Shown in pieces: positions 1 to 8,838 of a DNA stretch of 64,000 bases. The translations under genes were made by a program, and so were the position numbers. The number at the start of each line of letters is the position of its first letter. Position 1 is the first letter of the stretch. Under the pieces are notes generated by a model that was not told the DNA's origin, did no database searches, and saw nothing but the letters and a program-made list of their open reading frames with translations. Origin of the DNA: an uncultured Lachnoclostridium sp. (GTDB lineage Bacteria > Bacillota > Clostridia > Lachnospirales > Lachnospiraceae); contig CALWDO010000008.1 in NCBI GenBank assembly GCA_944376715.1, positions 1-64,000 of the forward strand, read 5' to 3'.

Positions 1-45
1 GAATCCTAAGCTTTTCAGGCGAAGGATTTCTCGATATTTGGTCAT
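1..45 (-). CDS. IS21-family transposase IstA, N-terminus (partial, runs off left edge)
   Basis: Only the first 15 codons are in the window, reading leftward from an ATG at 45. A perfect AAGGAGGTCA Shine-Dalgarno lies at 51-60. The start MTKYREILRLKSLGF has the look of an IS21-family IstA (DDE transposase with an N-terminal helix-turn-helix). The call is supported by the IS21-like repeated terminal motif just upstream at 129-213. The rest of the gene and its istB partner would lie left of the window. The identification rests on 15 residues plus context. Confidence 0.6.
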   Translation of the reverse strand, partial: MTKYREILRLKSLGF

Positions 46-128
46 AATGGTGACCTCCTTTAACTGTATTCACATCTACTGATGTGTTCTTACAGTATAA
101 AGGAAATCTATGTAATAGAGCCTAATGT

Positions 129-213
129 GGCTCTGAATTACCGGAATATGCGGCTCTCATTCTCCGGAACGGTGGCTCTCAAAGTCCGGACAGGTGGCTC
201 AAAGAGCCCCGGA
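129..213. repeat. IS21-type multiple terminal repeats (four copies)
   Basis: Four copies of a GGCTC(T)...CCGGA unit occur at about 129-145, 152-168, 173-190 and 196-213, spaced about 22 bases apart. IS21 elements carry several short repeats at each end that bind the transposase, and this array lies between the istA start and foreign DNA, so it is read as the left end of the IS21 element. The outer boundary is near 215-220. Confidence 0.6.
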
Positions 214-220
214 ATAATCA

Positions 221-484
221 CTGATCATAGACGAATGGCTTCTCCGGCTACTTCCTGAATCGGAAGCCTATGATCTTCTGGAGCTGATCGATGTCTGCAG
301 CCAGAAAAGGGCCCTGATCCTCTGTACCCAGTATGACGTAGATGACTAGTATTGCCGCATTGACTGTGACCGGGCCGAAAATGAAAGAAGCGCTGTCGCT
401 GAAGGCATCCTGGACCGCATCATTAATAATAAATACAGTATTGAGGTCAAAGACCGTATCTCCAGGAGAAAAAATTTCAGATGA
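221..484 (+). pseudogene. IstB-like ATPase remnant (IS21 helper), broken
   Basis: An open frame from 221 to the TGA at 482-484 reads LIIDEWLLRLLP..., then ...ICTQ-type sensor and AEGILDRIINN-type motifs. These match the C-terminal half of IstB/DnaC-like AAA+ helper ATPases of IS21 elements. The N-terminal half with Walker A is missing, and an in-frame TAG at 347-349 interrupts what is left. The fragment begins exactly where the repeats of the oppositely oriented IS21 element end, so that element probably inserted into an older IS21 copy. No function is expected. Confidence 0.6.
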
Positions 485-661
485 AGAAAGTAAGGTGAAT
501 GACAATGGCCGATAATACTATCTATGACCTGTTGGATGAGGGCAACTGTGCTGATTGAGTATTCCGGGCGATCCTGGAACAGGGGTATATTTTGAACATA
601 ATATACACTGATTCCTGCGAAGCCGTCACTGCACTAAATGCATTTCAAACAGCGACTTTCA
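485..661. other. Gene-free stretch downstream of the istB remnant
   Basis: After the istB stop, a short frame starts at an ATG near 505 (MADNTIYDLLDEGNCAD) and stops within 20 codons. It is probably another broken transposon-borne frame. Nothing else was recognised here. Confidence 0.3.
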
Positions 662-860
662 GGTCGCATCTATATAGTATTGGCATTTCCACCGTACGTG
701 TGATAAACTCTTATTGTCCATTTGGGACCGTCTCCTATACTAATTTTTGAGTTTGGCTTACAACACCATTCTCATTTTAGCATAGGAGGCTTTTTATTAA
801 TATCTTACACGCTCCTGCTTACTCCATTCTCCCCAGCATAACTGGGGGATTAGGCTTTCA
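662..860 (-). mobile_element. IS200/IS605-type tnpA stub with left-end hairpin
   Basis: Reading leftward from an ATG at 721, the peptide MDNKSLSHVRWKCQYYI matches the very start of IS200-type Y1 transposases (TnpA), then homology stops near 665. Upstream, at 831-848, is a perfect CCCCAG...CTGGGG hairpin, as expected for the structured left end of IS200/IS605 elements, which is recognised as single-stranded DNA. A GGAG-like ribosome site precedes the ATG. Only the left end plus about 20 codons survive, so this is a relic. Confidence 0.55.
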
Positions 861-924
861 TTCAGTCAATTATAAAACGTTTACAGTTGATTTCAGATAC
901 ATTAAACAGTAAACGAAAGGCCCT

Positions 925-2466
925 TCATTGATCCGGCCTACATGCTATTTGTCTAATTATCCCGGTCAAAAATTTTACACCCGACTTATAATCTCTATTC
1001 TTAATATTTAATAACATGAAAATAATATTGGGGAGGATAATACAAATCACTAACTTAATAATAATTGAAGCCACATGTCCAACAGTAATTAATATACAAA
1101 CATTATATGTTACAACTCCCGCAATAAACATTTTGAACGTAGTAGTTATCATTTCTATATAATAACTTTTTTCACAATGTCTAAAGTAAACTTTAAACAA
1201 AACGTGAGTTTCCCATGGCATCTCGACAAAAGCATAGCTAATAATGGTTGAAAGCATCACTCCGGCAACGCCGATTGTTTTTACCAAAACAATATTCAAA
1301 GTTAGATTTACAATTCCCCCTATCAAAGGCCTCCATTTATCTGCCCACCATATTCCTGCTGCATCTTTATAAGTAAGTACAACTTTACGAATCTGTTCAA
1401 AGTAAAACCGTAAAATTAATGTTAAAACCGTCTCCACTCCAAAAAGAAGATTTTCCCCCATCCAAATAATCATAAAATCTTGGAAAAGGCATATAAAGCA
1501 AACACAACACCATCCGATAAGCCATGTGTTAAGAAAAAAGAACTTTCTTAAATCATTATAGTTTTTTTCAGGAGTTTCAGTAGCAATACTATTTCCAACA
1601 CTTGCAGTAATTGCACTGTAGATAAGATTAACAAAAGTTGCGATAGCAGAAATGACATAATAGTAGTTTCCATAAATTGCAACTGTAGTCAAACCTAAAA
1701 AAGCGGAAATAATTATTGAATCAAGTGATACGGAAACTGTATTTCCAATCTTTTGTAAAGCCAATGCGCCCACATTCTTTATAATGCTTCTTTTAGTATT
1801 TGCATCTAATTCGCCCCGGCATTTATACTGCGGGAAACGCTTGTCACATTCATAAGAGCACCACAAATTATAAATGATAGAATTTACAATTGTCAAAAAT
1901 ACATATAAATAAATATCTTTAAATATGACGACAACTATTATTTGAAAAATACTAATTAATCCTCGGCATAATGCACCTATTTTTTCTGTAATATCATTTC
2001 TTTGAAGTGCATTTATTAGAGATACTTTGTATGCAAAAAACAAATAGCTTATAACAGTATTGATAAGATAAAGCAACCATAAAACATATATATTTACCCC
2101 TTCTGGAGGATTTCCATTAATCAGTTTATCTATAAAAGGTGTTAAAATCAAACCAACTGCCAACAAAATAAAACCAATTATTTTGTAAATTTTTCTATAT
2201 AAATTCATCAATGCAGAAACTTTAAGAATATCATCTTCTGCAATAGGTTTATACATGCTTGCAACAATTGCACTTGCGAATCCAAGATCAGCTAAATTTA
2301 GCACCTGAAGTATAGAACTGTATAGACTATTAAGTCCTAAATATTCTTCTCCAAGAAATCGAATAAATATCGTTCTAACTATGAACGGGAATAAAATGCT
2401 AACTGTCCTATTCACTAAACCATAAGCAATATTCCTAATTGAATTTTGTGTTCTGGTGTTTGTCAT
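925..2466 (-). CDS. wzx: Wzx-type polysaccharide flippase
   Basis: A 513-residue polytopic membrane protein with about 12-14 hydrophobic segments, of the MATE/MVF polysaccharide-transporter superfamily. The N-terminus (IAYGLVNRTVSILFPFIVRT, then FIRFLGEEYLGLNSL) is typical of Wzx flippases of Gram-positive capsule loci. By family it moves undecaprenyl-PP-linked repeat units across the membrane for Wzy. The start is placed at the ATG at 2466, which has GGGAG nine bases upstream; an in-frame GTG at 2487 has no good ribosome site. It is the last intact gene of the capsule locus in transcription order. Specificity cannot be read from sequence. Confidence 0.85.
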   Translation of the reverse strand: MTNTRTQNSIRNIAYGLVNRTVSILFPFIVRTIFIRFLGEEYLGLNSLYSSILQVLNLADLGFASAIVASMYKPIAEDDILKVSALMNLYRKIYKIIGFILLAVGLILTPFIDKLINGNPPEGVNIYVLWLLYLINTVISYLFFAYKVSLINALQRNDITEKIGALCRGLISIFQIIVVVIFKDIYLYVFLTIVNSIIYNLWCSYECDKRFPQYKCRGELDANTKRSIIKNVGALALQKIGNTVSVSLDSIIISAFLGLTTVAIYGNYYYVISAIATFVNLIYSAITASVGNSIATETPEKNYNDLRKFFFLNTWLIGWCCVCFICLFQDFMIIWMGENLLFGVETVLTLILRFYFEQIRKVVLTYKDAAGIWWADKWRPLIGGIVNLTLNIVLVKTIGVAGVMLSTIISYAFVEMPWETHVLFKVYFRHCEKSYYIEMITTTFKMFIAGVVTYNVCILITVGHVASIIIKLVICIILPNIIFMLLNIKNRDYKSGVKFLTGIIRQIACRPDQ

Positions 2467-2751
2467 TCCATTTTCTCCCAAACTCACTTTTTTATTCTAC
2501 CCCTTAATGCATTATTTGAAACTGGTTAGTAAGTGCTCAATAACATATCAGCTATCTTTTTATAAAGCATCTAACTATGGTTGAAGTAAAATGTTCCAAC
2601 TTCAACTTTTCGATTTGATCTGACTATTTAATTGAATATAGGAGGAGTCTACCTTTGAAATATTTTTATAAAACTTTTACTACTAATTTAAAACTTAAAT
2701 ATAAGATTGTCAGCGAGAGTAATACACATTTTTACTGATATAGAAAGCATT

Positions 2752-3726
2752 TTATCTGTTTTTGACTTTATTATAAATTTGGCGTATAAAAGTTTTTAAT
2801 TCAATATAAATCCATTTCCAACCAAGGGCAAATTTAACCTCATAATATCCTCTATATACTAATCTAAAAACATTTTTATTATCTATTTTTTTTGATCGGC
2901 AATATAAACTTCTATAATAACTGTACATACAGTCCATCATTGCTTTTCTCTCGCCTGGATAACCTTTTTCTAACTTTTTTTGCAATTTTTTATAAGTTTT
3001 AAGTGCAGCAACAATTGTCTTATTATTATCGCATTTTGGGGAACGAGTAAGAGACTCTCCAACCTGAACATAATTGTAAATAATCACATCTGAAATATAT
3101 ATATCTTCACATTCTGACAAATAATCAATATTAAACATCACATCTTCCATTAACTCCTCGAAACAAATTTTCAAGTTACAGCACATGTCTTTTCGATAAC
3201 ATTTATTCCATAATGCAGACCAGTATAAATCAGAAATTCCTTTGACATGAAAATGTGCATATTCCTTTTTCTCGTAAATGCCATTAGTCAGAAACTTTCG
3301 TCTAACAGTTTTTCTGCCATTTTTTCTAATAAGATTATAGCCAAATATATATGCTCCAATGTTTAAATTTTTATTAGATGTATTAGCTATAATATCATAT
3401 ACCCTATGCAATGCGTCCTTCTCAAAATAATCGTCTGCATCGCAAAACATTACGTATTTTCCAAATGCATAATCAACCAAGTGTTGTCTTGTCTTTGCAA
3501 CTCCTTGATTACACTGCTTGTATATACGAATATTATCATAATAATCTGCGTATTCTTTAGCTATTTCATAAGAGGAATCGTCAGATCCATCATCAACTAT
3601 GACAATTTCAAACATTTTTGGATATTGAAAACATAATGAATCTAAACAACGTTTAATTGTTAAAGATGCATTATACATCGGAATCAATACCGATATTATA
3701 ATATCTGAATTCATAGTAATCTCCAT
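2752..3726 (-). CDS. Glycosyltransferase family 2 (GT-A fold)
   Basis: About 324 residues. The N-terminal GT-A domain begins SVLIPMYNASLTIKRCLDSL, with the nucleotide-binding VDDGSDD motif near residue 45 and the metal-binding CDADDYF (DxD) motif near residue 95. The C-terminal 100 residues are basic and contain no clear membrane segment. It should transfer one sugar to the lipid-linked repeat on the cytoplasmic face; donor and linkage are unknown. The start at 3726 follows an AAAGGCGGTG ribosome site. An ATG at 3714 with GGAG upstream is an alternative. It is separated from wzx by about 285 bases without genes, and an IS4-family insertion lies upstream. Confidence 0.8.
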   Translation of the reverse strand: MEITMNSDIIISVLIPMYNASLTIKRCLDSLCFQYPKMFEIVIVDDGSDDSSYEIAKEYADYYDNIRIYKQCNQGVAKTRQHLVDYAFGKYVMFCDADDYFEKDALHRVYDIIANTSNKNLNIGAYIFGYNLIRKNGRKTVRRKFLTNGIYEKKEYAHFHVKGISDLYWSALWNKCYRKDMCCNLKICFEELMEDVMFNIDYLSECEDIYISDVIIYNYVQVGESLTRSPKCDNNKTIVAALKTYKKLQKKLEKGYPGERKAMMDCMYSYYRSLYCRSKKIDNKNVFRLVYRGYYEVKFALGWKWIYIELKTFIRQIYNKVKNR

Positions 3727-4043
3727 TCCACCGCCTTTCAGTTGGCGGCACAAATAGTAATGAAAGTGATTCACACCTTCAAGTTTCGTGTTACAATAGA
3801 CATGATTTTATAAGGCATTCCCAACATCAGTATCAGATGCACCCACCCGTTTGCTTATTGATGTGCAGGTGCGCCTCTTTATCTAGGCGGGAATACTCTT
3901 AATTTGGTTCACTACGTGAGCCTGTTTTTCGTGTCTACTCCACGATTTTGGCTCAATTTACTTTCTTTCACAGTAAACTCCTTCATGTTTATAGAATTTA
4001 TAGAATAATGATTATTTACTCAAACTTCGCACTTGAATAAGTT
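3727..4043. other. Gene-free stretch between GT2 gene and IS4-family element
   Basis: No reading frame is convincing. The DNA contains short inverted repeats, for example CGCCT at 3872-3876 paired with AGGCG at 3885-3889. It may be the end of a lost transposable element or a leader of the downstream capsule genes. No family was recognised. Confidence 0.25.
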
Positions 4044-5587
4044 CCTGTGCATCTTGAAAATTCAATAAAATCTGGCAATAAAATAGCATGAAACCATCTG
4101 GTTTGGTATAATTGAATTGACTAAAAAACAATTAAAACCGGAGGCTCATGCTATATATAACAGTATAACATAAGCGAACCAAAATGATAAGCAGATTTCA
4201 AAATCTATCAAAAGATTTTTCACGAGGTTCCACATCTCTTCGGCATTAAAAGCTGCCAATGCCTATAAGAAAAAGGGGATTCTTATTGTCGAGGTTTTCC
4301 AGCACCTTTTCCTGCTGATTTTCTCTAATAGGAGCATGTATATGAGCCTAATCACCGGGCATAATACCCCCGGCTTCGCAAAGGACACGGTTTACCGCTT
4401 CATGAAAATGCTCCAGATCAGCTGGATCCGTTTTATAACCCTATTGGCATCTCGGGTGATCCAGGACGCCATTGTACCTTTGGATTCCGAAGAACGCAAA
4501 AATGTCCTGATCCTTGATGATTCCATGTTTGAGCGGAACCGTTCCAAAAAGGTGGAACTGCTGGCAAAAACTTATGACCACGCGAACCACAGATACCGTT
4601 TTGGCTTTCGTATGCTCACACTAGGATGGTCCGATGGAAGTACCTTCCTCCCTGTCAACAGTGTCCTGCTTTCATCGGAAAACAAAAAGAACCGGCTCAA
4701 TGAGGCTGCAGATGTTGACCGACGGACCGCGAGGTACCGGCGCAAGGCGCTTTCCATGCAGAAAGGAACCCCCATGATGCTTGAACTCTTGAAAGCTGCC
4801 AAAAAAGCGGCGATCCCGGCCAACTATGTTCTTTTTGATAGTTGGTTTCCTTCCCTAAGTACGCTCCATGCTGTAAAATCAACCGGATTGATGTGATCGG
4901 CATGGTAAAAAAGCCCCCTAAAATGTTCTTCCGCTACAACGGAGAGGATATGTCTCTTATTTCCATTTACAACCGGAATAAAAAGAGACGGGGCGTTCCC
5001 GGTATCTGCTTTCCGTATTAGTTGATGTTGTTGAGGGAGGAGAGGTCATCCCGGCAAAAGTTCTCTATGTCCGCAATTGGAATACGCGGAAAGAATATTT
5101 ATGCCTCCTCTCAACGGATACAGCCCTAGATGAAAATGAGATCATCCGCATTTATGGGAAACGCTGGATATCGAAGTTTTCTTTAAGGTATGCAAAAGCT
5201 ATTTGAACCTCAGCAAAGAATGTAATTCCCTATCTTATGACGCGATGACAGCCCATACCGCGGTTGTTTTTACATGGTATGTGATGATGTCCCTGGAGAG
5301 TCGGAAATCAAACGACAACCGCTCACTGAGGAAGCTATTCCTATACTTTTCAGACGAAATGGCCGATATCACATGGATACAGGCATTTCAAATGCTGTTC
5401 CAAATGTTTCGGTCTATCCTTAAGGACAACACTGAACTGACCGAAGAAAAGATTGACGAATTGGTCGATGCATTTATGAACACATTGCCTGTTTTGTTGA
5501 AGACACAGCTTCAGGTAGCATAGGACAAAAAGTGGAACTTTGATAATCGAATACCTGCCAAATATTGAATTTTCAAGGTGCACAAGC
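4044..5587 (+). mobile_element. Degenerate IS4-family insertion sequence
   Basis: The element is delimited by matching ends. TTGAAAATTCAAT near 4054-4066 on the left reappears in inverted orientation at about 5565-5577 on the right, flanked by TGTGCA-like and TGGCA blocks in both, so terminal inverted repeats of roughly 30 bases are present. The interior encodes one frameshifted DDE transposase on the plus strand, opposite to the capsule genes. Total length is about 1.54 kb, normal for IS4-family elements. It splits the capsule operon between the GT4 gene at 5709 and the GT2 gene at 2752. Confidence 0.7.
4184..5523 (+). pseudogene. IS4-family DDE transposase, multiply frameshifted
   Basis: Translation starts at ATG 4184 (MISRFQNLSKDFSRGSTSLR) and shifts frame near 4245. 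It continues as KAANAYKKKGILIVEVFQ... through to 4896, with the first catalytic Asp in LILDDSMFERNRS and the FRMLTLGWSDG motif. It shifts frame again near 4890 (DVIGMVKKPPK) and near 4990-5000, reads on through NEIIRIYGKRWDIEVFFK with the YREK-type region and catalytic Glu, and ends ...QLQVA at 5523. At least three frame changes make it non-functional. The DDE motifs and length (about 440 codons) fit the IS4 family. Confidence 0.75.
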
Positions 5588-5708
5588 AAAATCCATGTGC
5601 GAGATTTGAGTTATTTAAAAATGTAATTCATTATTCTAGTAAAAATAAAGTAAATGATAGAGGTACAATTTATCTGTGTTATTTAGAATAACATATAAGT
5701 TTACATTT

Positions 5709-6836
5709 TCAAATCAGCCTTAGGCATTCCTCAAATCCTCTAACATACTCTATTGCTCGGGATTTCATATTTGAAATGCCTTTTTCAAGATTTGAAATAT
5801 GGGTATTATTTAATTCTTTTTCAATAATGGATTTTAATTCTACAGGATTATGAGGATCAAATAAAACACATTTATCGTTTTTTTGCTCTCTATGAATTGG
5901 AATATCAGAAAGCAACACTGTCTTATCTAAAACTTTGCAATCCTCTAATACAGTTCCCCATCCCTCAAATAAAGATGGCTGAATTATAAATTCTGCGTTT
6001 TTCATAATGATTAGTTGCTCCACACGATCTAGAAAACCTAAATTTACTAATCTCTCCTGATAAGCGGGATCATCAAAATACATTTTTAATTTCTTAATAT
6101 AATTTGGATTACGACGATCGCTTAAATTTCCTGTAAAAACAAAAAGAATATTTGATTGCGGATTATCCGCAAAAAAGAGTTCAATTGCTTTAAGGACAAT
6201 AATATGATTCTTGTGCTTCCAAAACTGATTTGAAATGCACAGGTATTTTTTGTGTTGTAAATTGAATTTGTCTAAAATTTCCCTTTCTTGATCAATATGA
6301 ATTGACAATATTTCTTGTTCAATATACGATACAAATGGCATTATATAAATATTTGATATATCTGTTGTATAAAATTTTTTTATGTCATTTAGGCAATCTT
6401 GGCTACTTAGTATTAACCCATTAGGATTTGCAAGCTTTTTTCGTACAGATTTCTCTCGTCTGATCAATTCACTATTACTAAATAATTCTGGTAGATATTT
6501 ATCTTGAAAGTCTGGAATCCATTCGATTGTTCTAAAGAACAAAGAAGAATGCTTTATTTGATAGGGAAAAACATATTTGATATTTAATTTTATTAGTTTT
6601 AAAAACAAGGATAATTCATCAAATAACTTTCCATTTTTTTTCTTCTCTAATATAGTTATATTTGAGGGCAAATTACGATATATATCTACAAACTCAGTAT
6701 TCGTCAATAGGTAAATGTTAAATTCATTACATATGCGTCGGCTTAAACTTATTTGATATGCTATATTTTTTATATAGTAAACACCACCAATCCAAGAATT
6801 GTCAGCAGGCAAATATATCAAAAGACCTTTTTTCAT
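5709..6836 (-). CDS. Glycosyltransferase family 4 (GT-B fold)
   Basis: 375 residues. The C-terminal Rossmann half carries the family signature: SNQFWKHKNH near residue 205, FTGNLSDRRNP near 245, and the EX7E-type nucleotide-sugar site IIQPSLFEGWGTVLEDCK near 300. The N-terminal acceptor domain begins MKKGLLIYLPADNSWIGGVYY. Retaining transfer of a hexose from an NDP-sugar to the growing repeat unit is expected, but the sugar is unknown. AAGGAG lies about ten bases upstream of the ATG. It sits 48 bases downstream of wzy, in the same direction. Very AT-rich. Confidence 0.82.
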   Translation of the reverse strand: MKKGLLIYLPADNSWIGGVYYIKNIAYQISLSRRICNEFNIYLLTNTEFVDIYRNLPSNITILEKKKNGKLFDELSLFLKLIKLNIKYVFPYQIKHSSLFFRTIEWIPDFQDKYLPELFSNSELIRREKSVRKKLANPNGLILSSQDCLNDIKKFYTTDISNIYIMPFVSYIEQEILSIHIDQEREILDKFNLQHKKYLCISNQFWKHKNHIIVLKAIELFFADNPQSNILFVFTGNLSDRRNPNYIKKLKMYFDDPAYQERLVNLGFLDRVEQLIIMKNAEFIIQPSLFEGWGTVLEDCKVLDKTVLLSDIPIHREQKNDKCVLFDPHNPVELKSIIEKELNNTHISNLEKGISNMKSRAIEYVRGFEECLRLI

Positions 6837-6884
6837 GACTTGAATTTCTCCTTAATTAATTTTTTCTTATATATTGCATATTGC

Positions 6885-8093
6885 TCAAAATTTTAATTTC
6901 TTTTGACTTCTTGAAAAAGATGATGTATGAAAATGTGTCAAATGCTTACTTAATGCATAAGATAGTGCCAAATAATAATAGTACTCGGTATAACCATATG
7001 TTATTTCAGAAATTGAACATATCGCAAAACAGATAAATATTGCTATAATCGCATTTCTTCTTGACGAATTGACAACAGTCTTTAAATATTCATAGATTAA
7101 TTTACATATAGCTAATAATCCAATTAATCCATATAAATAAGTTATTTGCATCAACCCATTCTGCATGTTGCTATATTGTATCATTTGCATTGAATATGTT
7201 GATGATCTTCCATGTCCGAACAAAAGCGAGTGCGATATAACATCAATGAGATTGGTATATATATTCAATCTTCCAGTAAGTGAAGCCGTTCTTCCTAGTA
7301 TATTGACAATAAAACTATTAACAAAATTTATAGAAAGAACAGCTTCCATAAATAGAGGAGCGATTCCACATATTAAGAATATGAAAAAGATTGATAGGTT
7401 TGATACATTTTTTTTAACAGCAAGAAAAATCCTAAAGCAAATTAAGCCTCCAACTATTCCTAAAAATCCTGTCATACAATCAAAACGGAAGCAATAAATG
7501 ATGGCTGTTGACAAAAATAAAATGTAAACAATAGTCTTAAAATTAGATTTTTTATCAAAAAAGCAAAATATATATATGGCAAATAGTGCTAAAATCAGAT
7601 TATAAATCACATCAAATTTTCCACCGGTAAAATATGTTGGAACATTCCAAAAATCTCCTACGCCTATTAAATTTAATAATTGAATATCTTTGACAAAATA
7701 AAAAAGTGTTATTAATACAACACCAATTATTGTGTCTTTACAATTCTTTTTGCATGAAATTTCAAAATATGCAAACATGCCAAGGATATTAATAGTGAAT
7801 ATAATCTGTACTATAATATCAGCTGCCTTTAATGATATTATAGAAGGTATTATTGTGGTAACTCCATATAACAGAAGCCACTTAAATATACCATCTGATT
7901 TTAAAAGCTTAAAATGAACTTTTGAAAAATAATTTATAAGGAAATAGCCAGACAAAGCCAACGATGCCAATTGCCCAATCCAGAAAAAATTATTCCCCAA
8001 ATCATAAGGAAAAAGCCAAATGAATGTAACAAATACAGTTATTATTATTCTTAGCTTTTTGTATGAGACACGGTTTAATATCACAAATCCCAT
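6885..8093 (-). CDS. wzy: Wzy-like polysaccharide polymerase
   Basis: 402 residues with about 10-11 hydrophobic segments and a long loop near residues 270-320 (NILGRTASLTGRLNIYTNLI...LLFGHGRSST). That loop resembles the periplasmic/extracellular loop with Arg and His of the O-antigen ligase/polymerase superfamily. By family it would polymerise lipid-linked repeat units on the outer face of the membrane. The start is set at ATG 8093, with AGAGGAA upstream; an in-frame GTG at 8102 sits too close to that site. Wzy proteins diverge greatly, so the call rests on topology, the GR..G..LF.GHG pattern and position between transferases and flippase. Confidence 0.75.
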   Translation of the reverse strand: MGFVILNRVSYKKLRIIITVFVTFIWLFPYDLGNNFFWIGQLASLALSGYFLINYFSKVHFKLLKSDGIFKWLLLYGVTTIIPSIISLKAADIIVQIIFTINILGMFAYFEISCKKNCKDTIIGVVLITLFYFVKDIQLLNLIGVGDFWNVPTYFTGGKFDVIYNLILALFAIYIFCFFDKKSNFKTIVYILFLSTAIIYCFRFDCMTGFLGIVGGLICFRIFLAVKKNVSNLSIFFIFLICGIAPLFMEAVLSINFVNSFIVNILGRTASLTGRLNIYTNLIDVISHSLLFGHGRSSTYSMQMIQYSNMQNGLMQITYLYGLIGLLAICKLIYEYLKTVVNSSRRNAIIAIFICFAICSISEITYGYTEYYYYLALSYALSKHLTHFHTSSFSRSQKKLKF

Positions 8094-8226
8094 TTTTCGC
8101 ACTTCCTCTGATTTTAATCAATTATAAATGACATTTAATTATTTATATTTGGTCTTGCTAAAACTTTAAAATAACTATTTTTAAATATTTAAACTCATAC
8201 TATAAATAGTATTTAACATCTCTCTT

Positions 8227-8829
8227 TTAATTAATGGTTTTTATTACTTGCGCCGGATTTCCCCCTACGATAGTCCATGGATCAACATTTTTAGTTACAA
8301 CACTACCTGCAGCAACAATTGCCCCCTCACCTATAGTAACACCTTTCAGTATAGTACAATTTACTCCAATCCATGCTTTATCGCATATTTTAATAGGCGC
8401 ATGCTTTACAATATCCCAATTTTTATTTTTTATCATATCTCCTGTTTCCTTTAAATCAGATAGTTCCTGGATTGTGTCTTTTCTTCTTTCTTTCCAAGAT
8501 GTCGAATGTGAATTATGATCATAAAACAAGCAATTCCACGCAATTGTTACATCATTTCCTATAACTATTGAATCTATACTTATAAAAGTGCTGTTTCCAA
8601 TATGTACACGTTCACCAACATTTATTTTACCAGTTTCTTTTTCAAAAACGAAACGTCCATTAATTATAGAATCTTTTTCGATTGTCAGATATATTTTGTT
8701 TACTGGATGTCTAATTTCAACTAAAAAATCATTCCCATATACGCTCTCTTTACTTAAAGATAAATATTGATGCATTTTTTTGAGAGTCTGTTTTGCCATA
8801 TAGCTTTTATAGAATTTTTTTATATCCAC
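8227..8829 (-). CDS. Hexapeptide-repeat acetyltransferase (WcaF/NodL type)
   Basis: 200 residues with left-handed beta-helix repeats: VGERVHIGNSTFISIDSIVIGNDVTIAWNC, then CDKAWIGVNCTILKGVTIGEGAIVAAGSVVTKNVDPW, ending with the family's IVGGNPAQVIK. A His in FYDHNSH is in the place expected for the catalytic base. It is predicted to O-acetylate a sugar of the capsule repeat using acetyl-CoA. The start is a GTG at 8829, preceded by GAGGTGAT at six bases; no better ATG exists. It begins only nine bases after the GT11-like gene stop, so the two are probably co-translated. Confidence 0.82.
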   Translation of the reverse strand: MDIKKFYKSYMAKQTLKKMHQYLSLSKESVYGNDFLVEIRHPVNKIYLTIEKDSIINGRFVFEKETGKINVGERVHIGNSTFISIDSIVIGNDVTIAWNCLFYDHNSHSTSWKERRKDTIQELSDLKETGDMIKNKNWDIVKHAPIKICDKAWIGVNCTILKGVTIGEGAIVAAGSVVTKNVDPWTIVGGNPAQVIKTIN

Positions 8830-8838
8830 ACAATCACC

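Noticed and set aside
129-213. Regularly spaced short repeats as a CRISPR array
   Set aside because: Units are too short and spacing (about 22 bases) too tight; the pattern and neighbouring istA fit IS21 ends.
3775-4040. Possible omega-RNA or right end of a TnpB element
   Set aside because: Short hairpins are present but no TnpB sequence or convincing end was found, so no claim is made.
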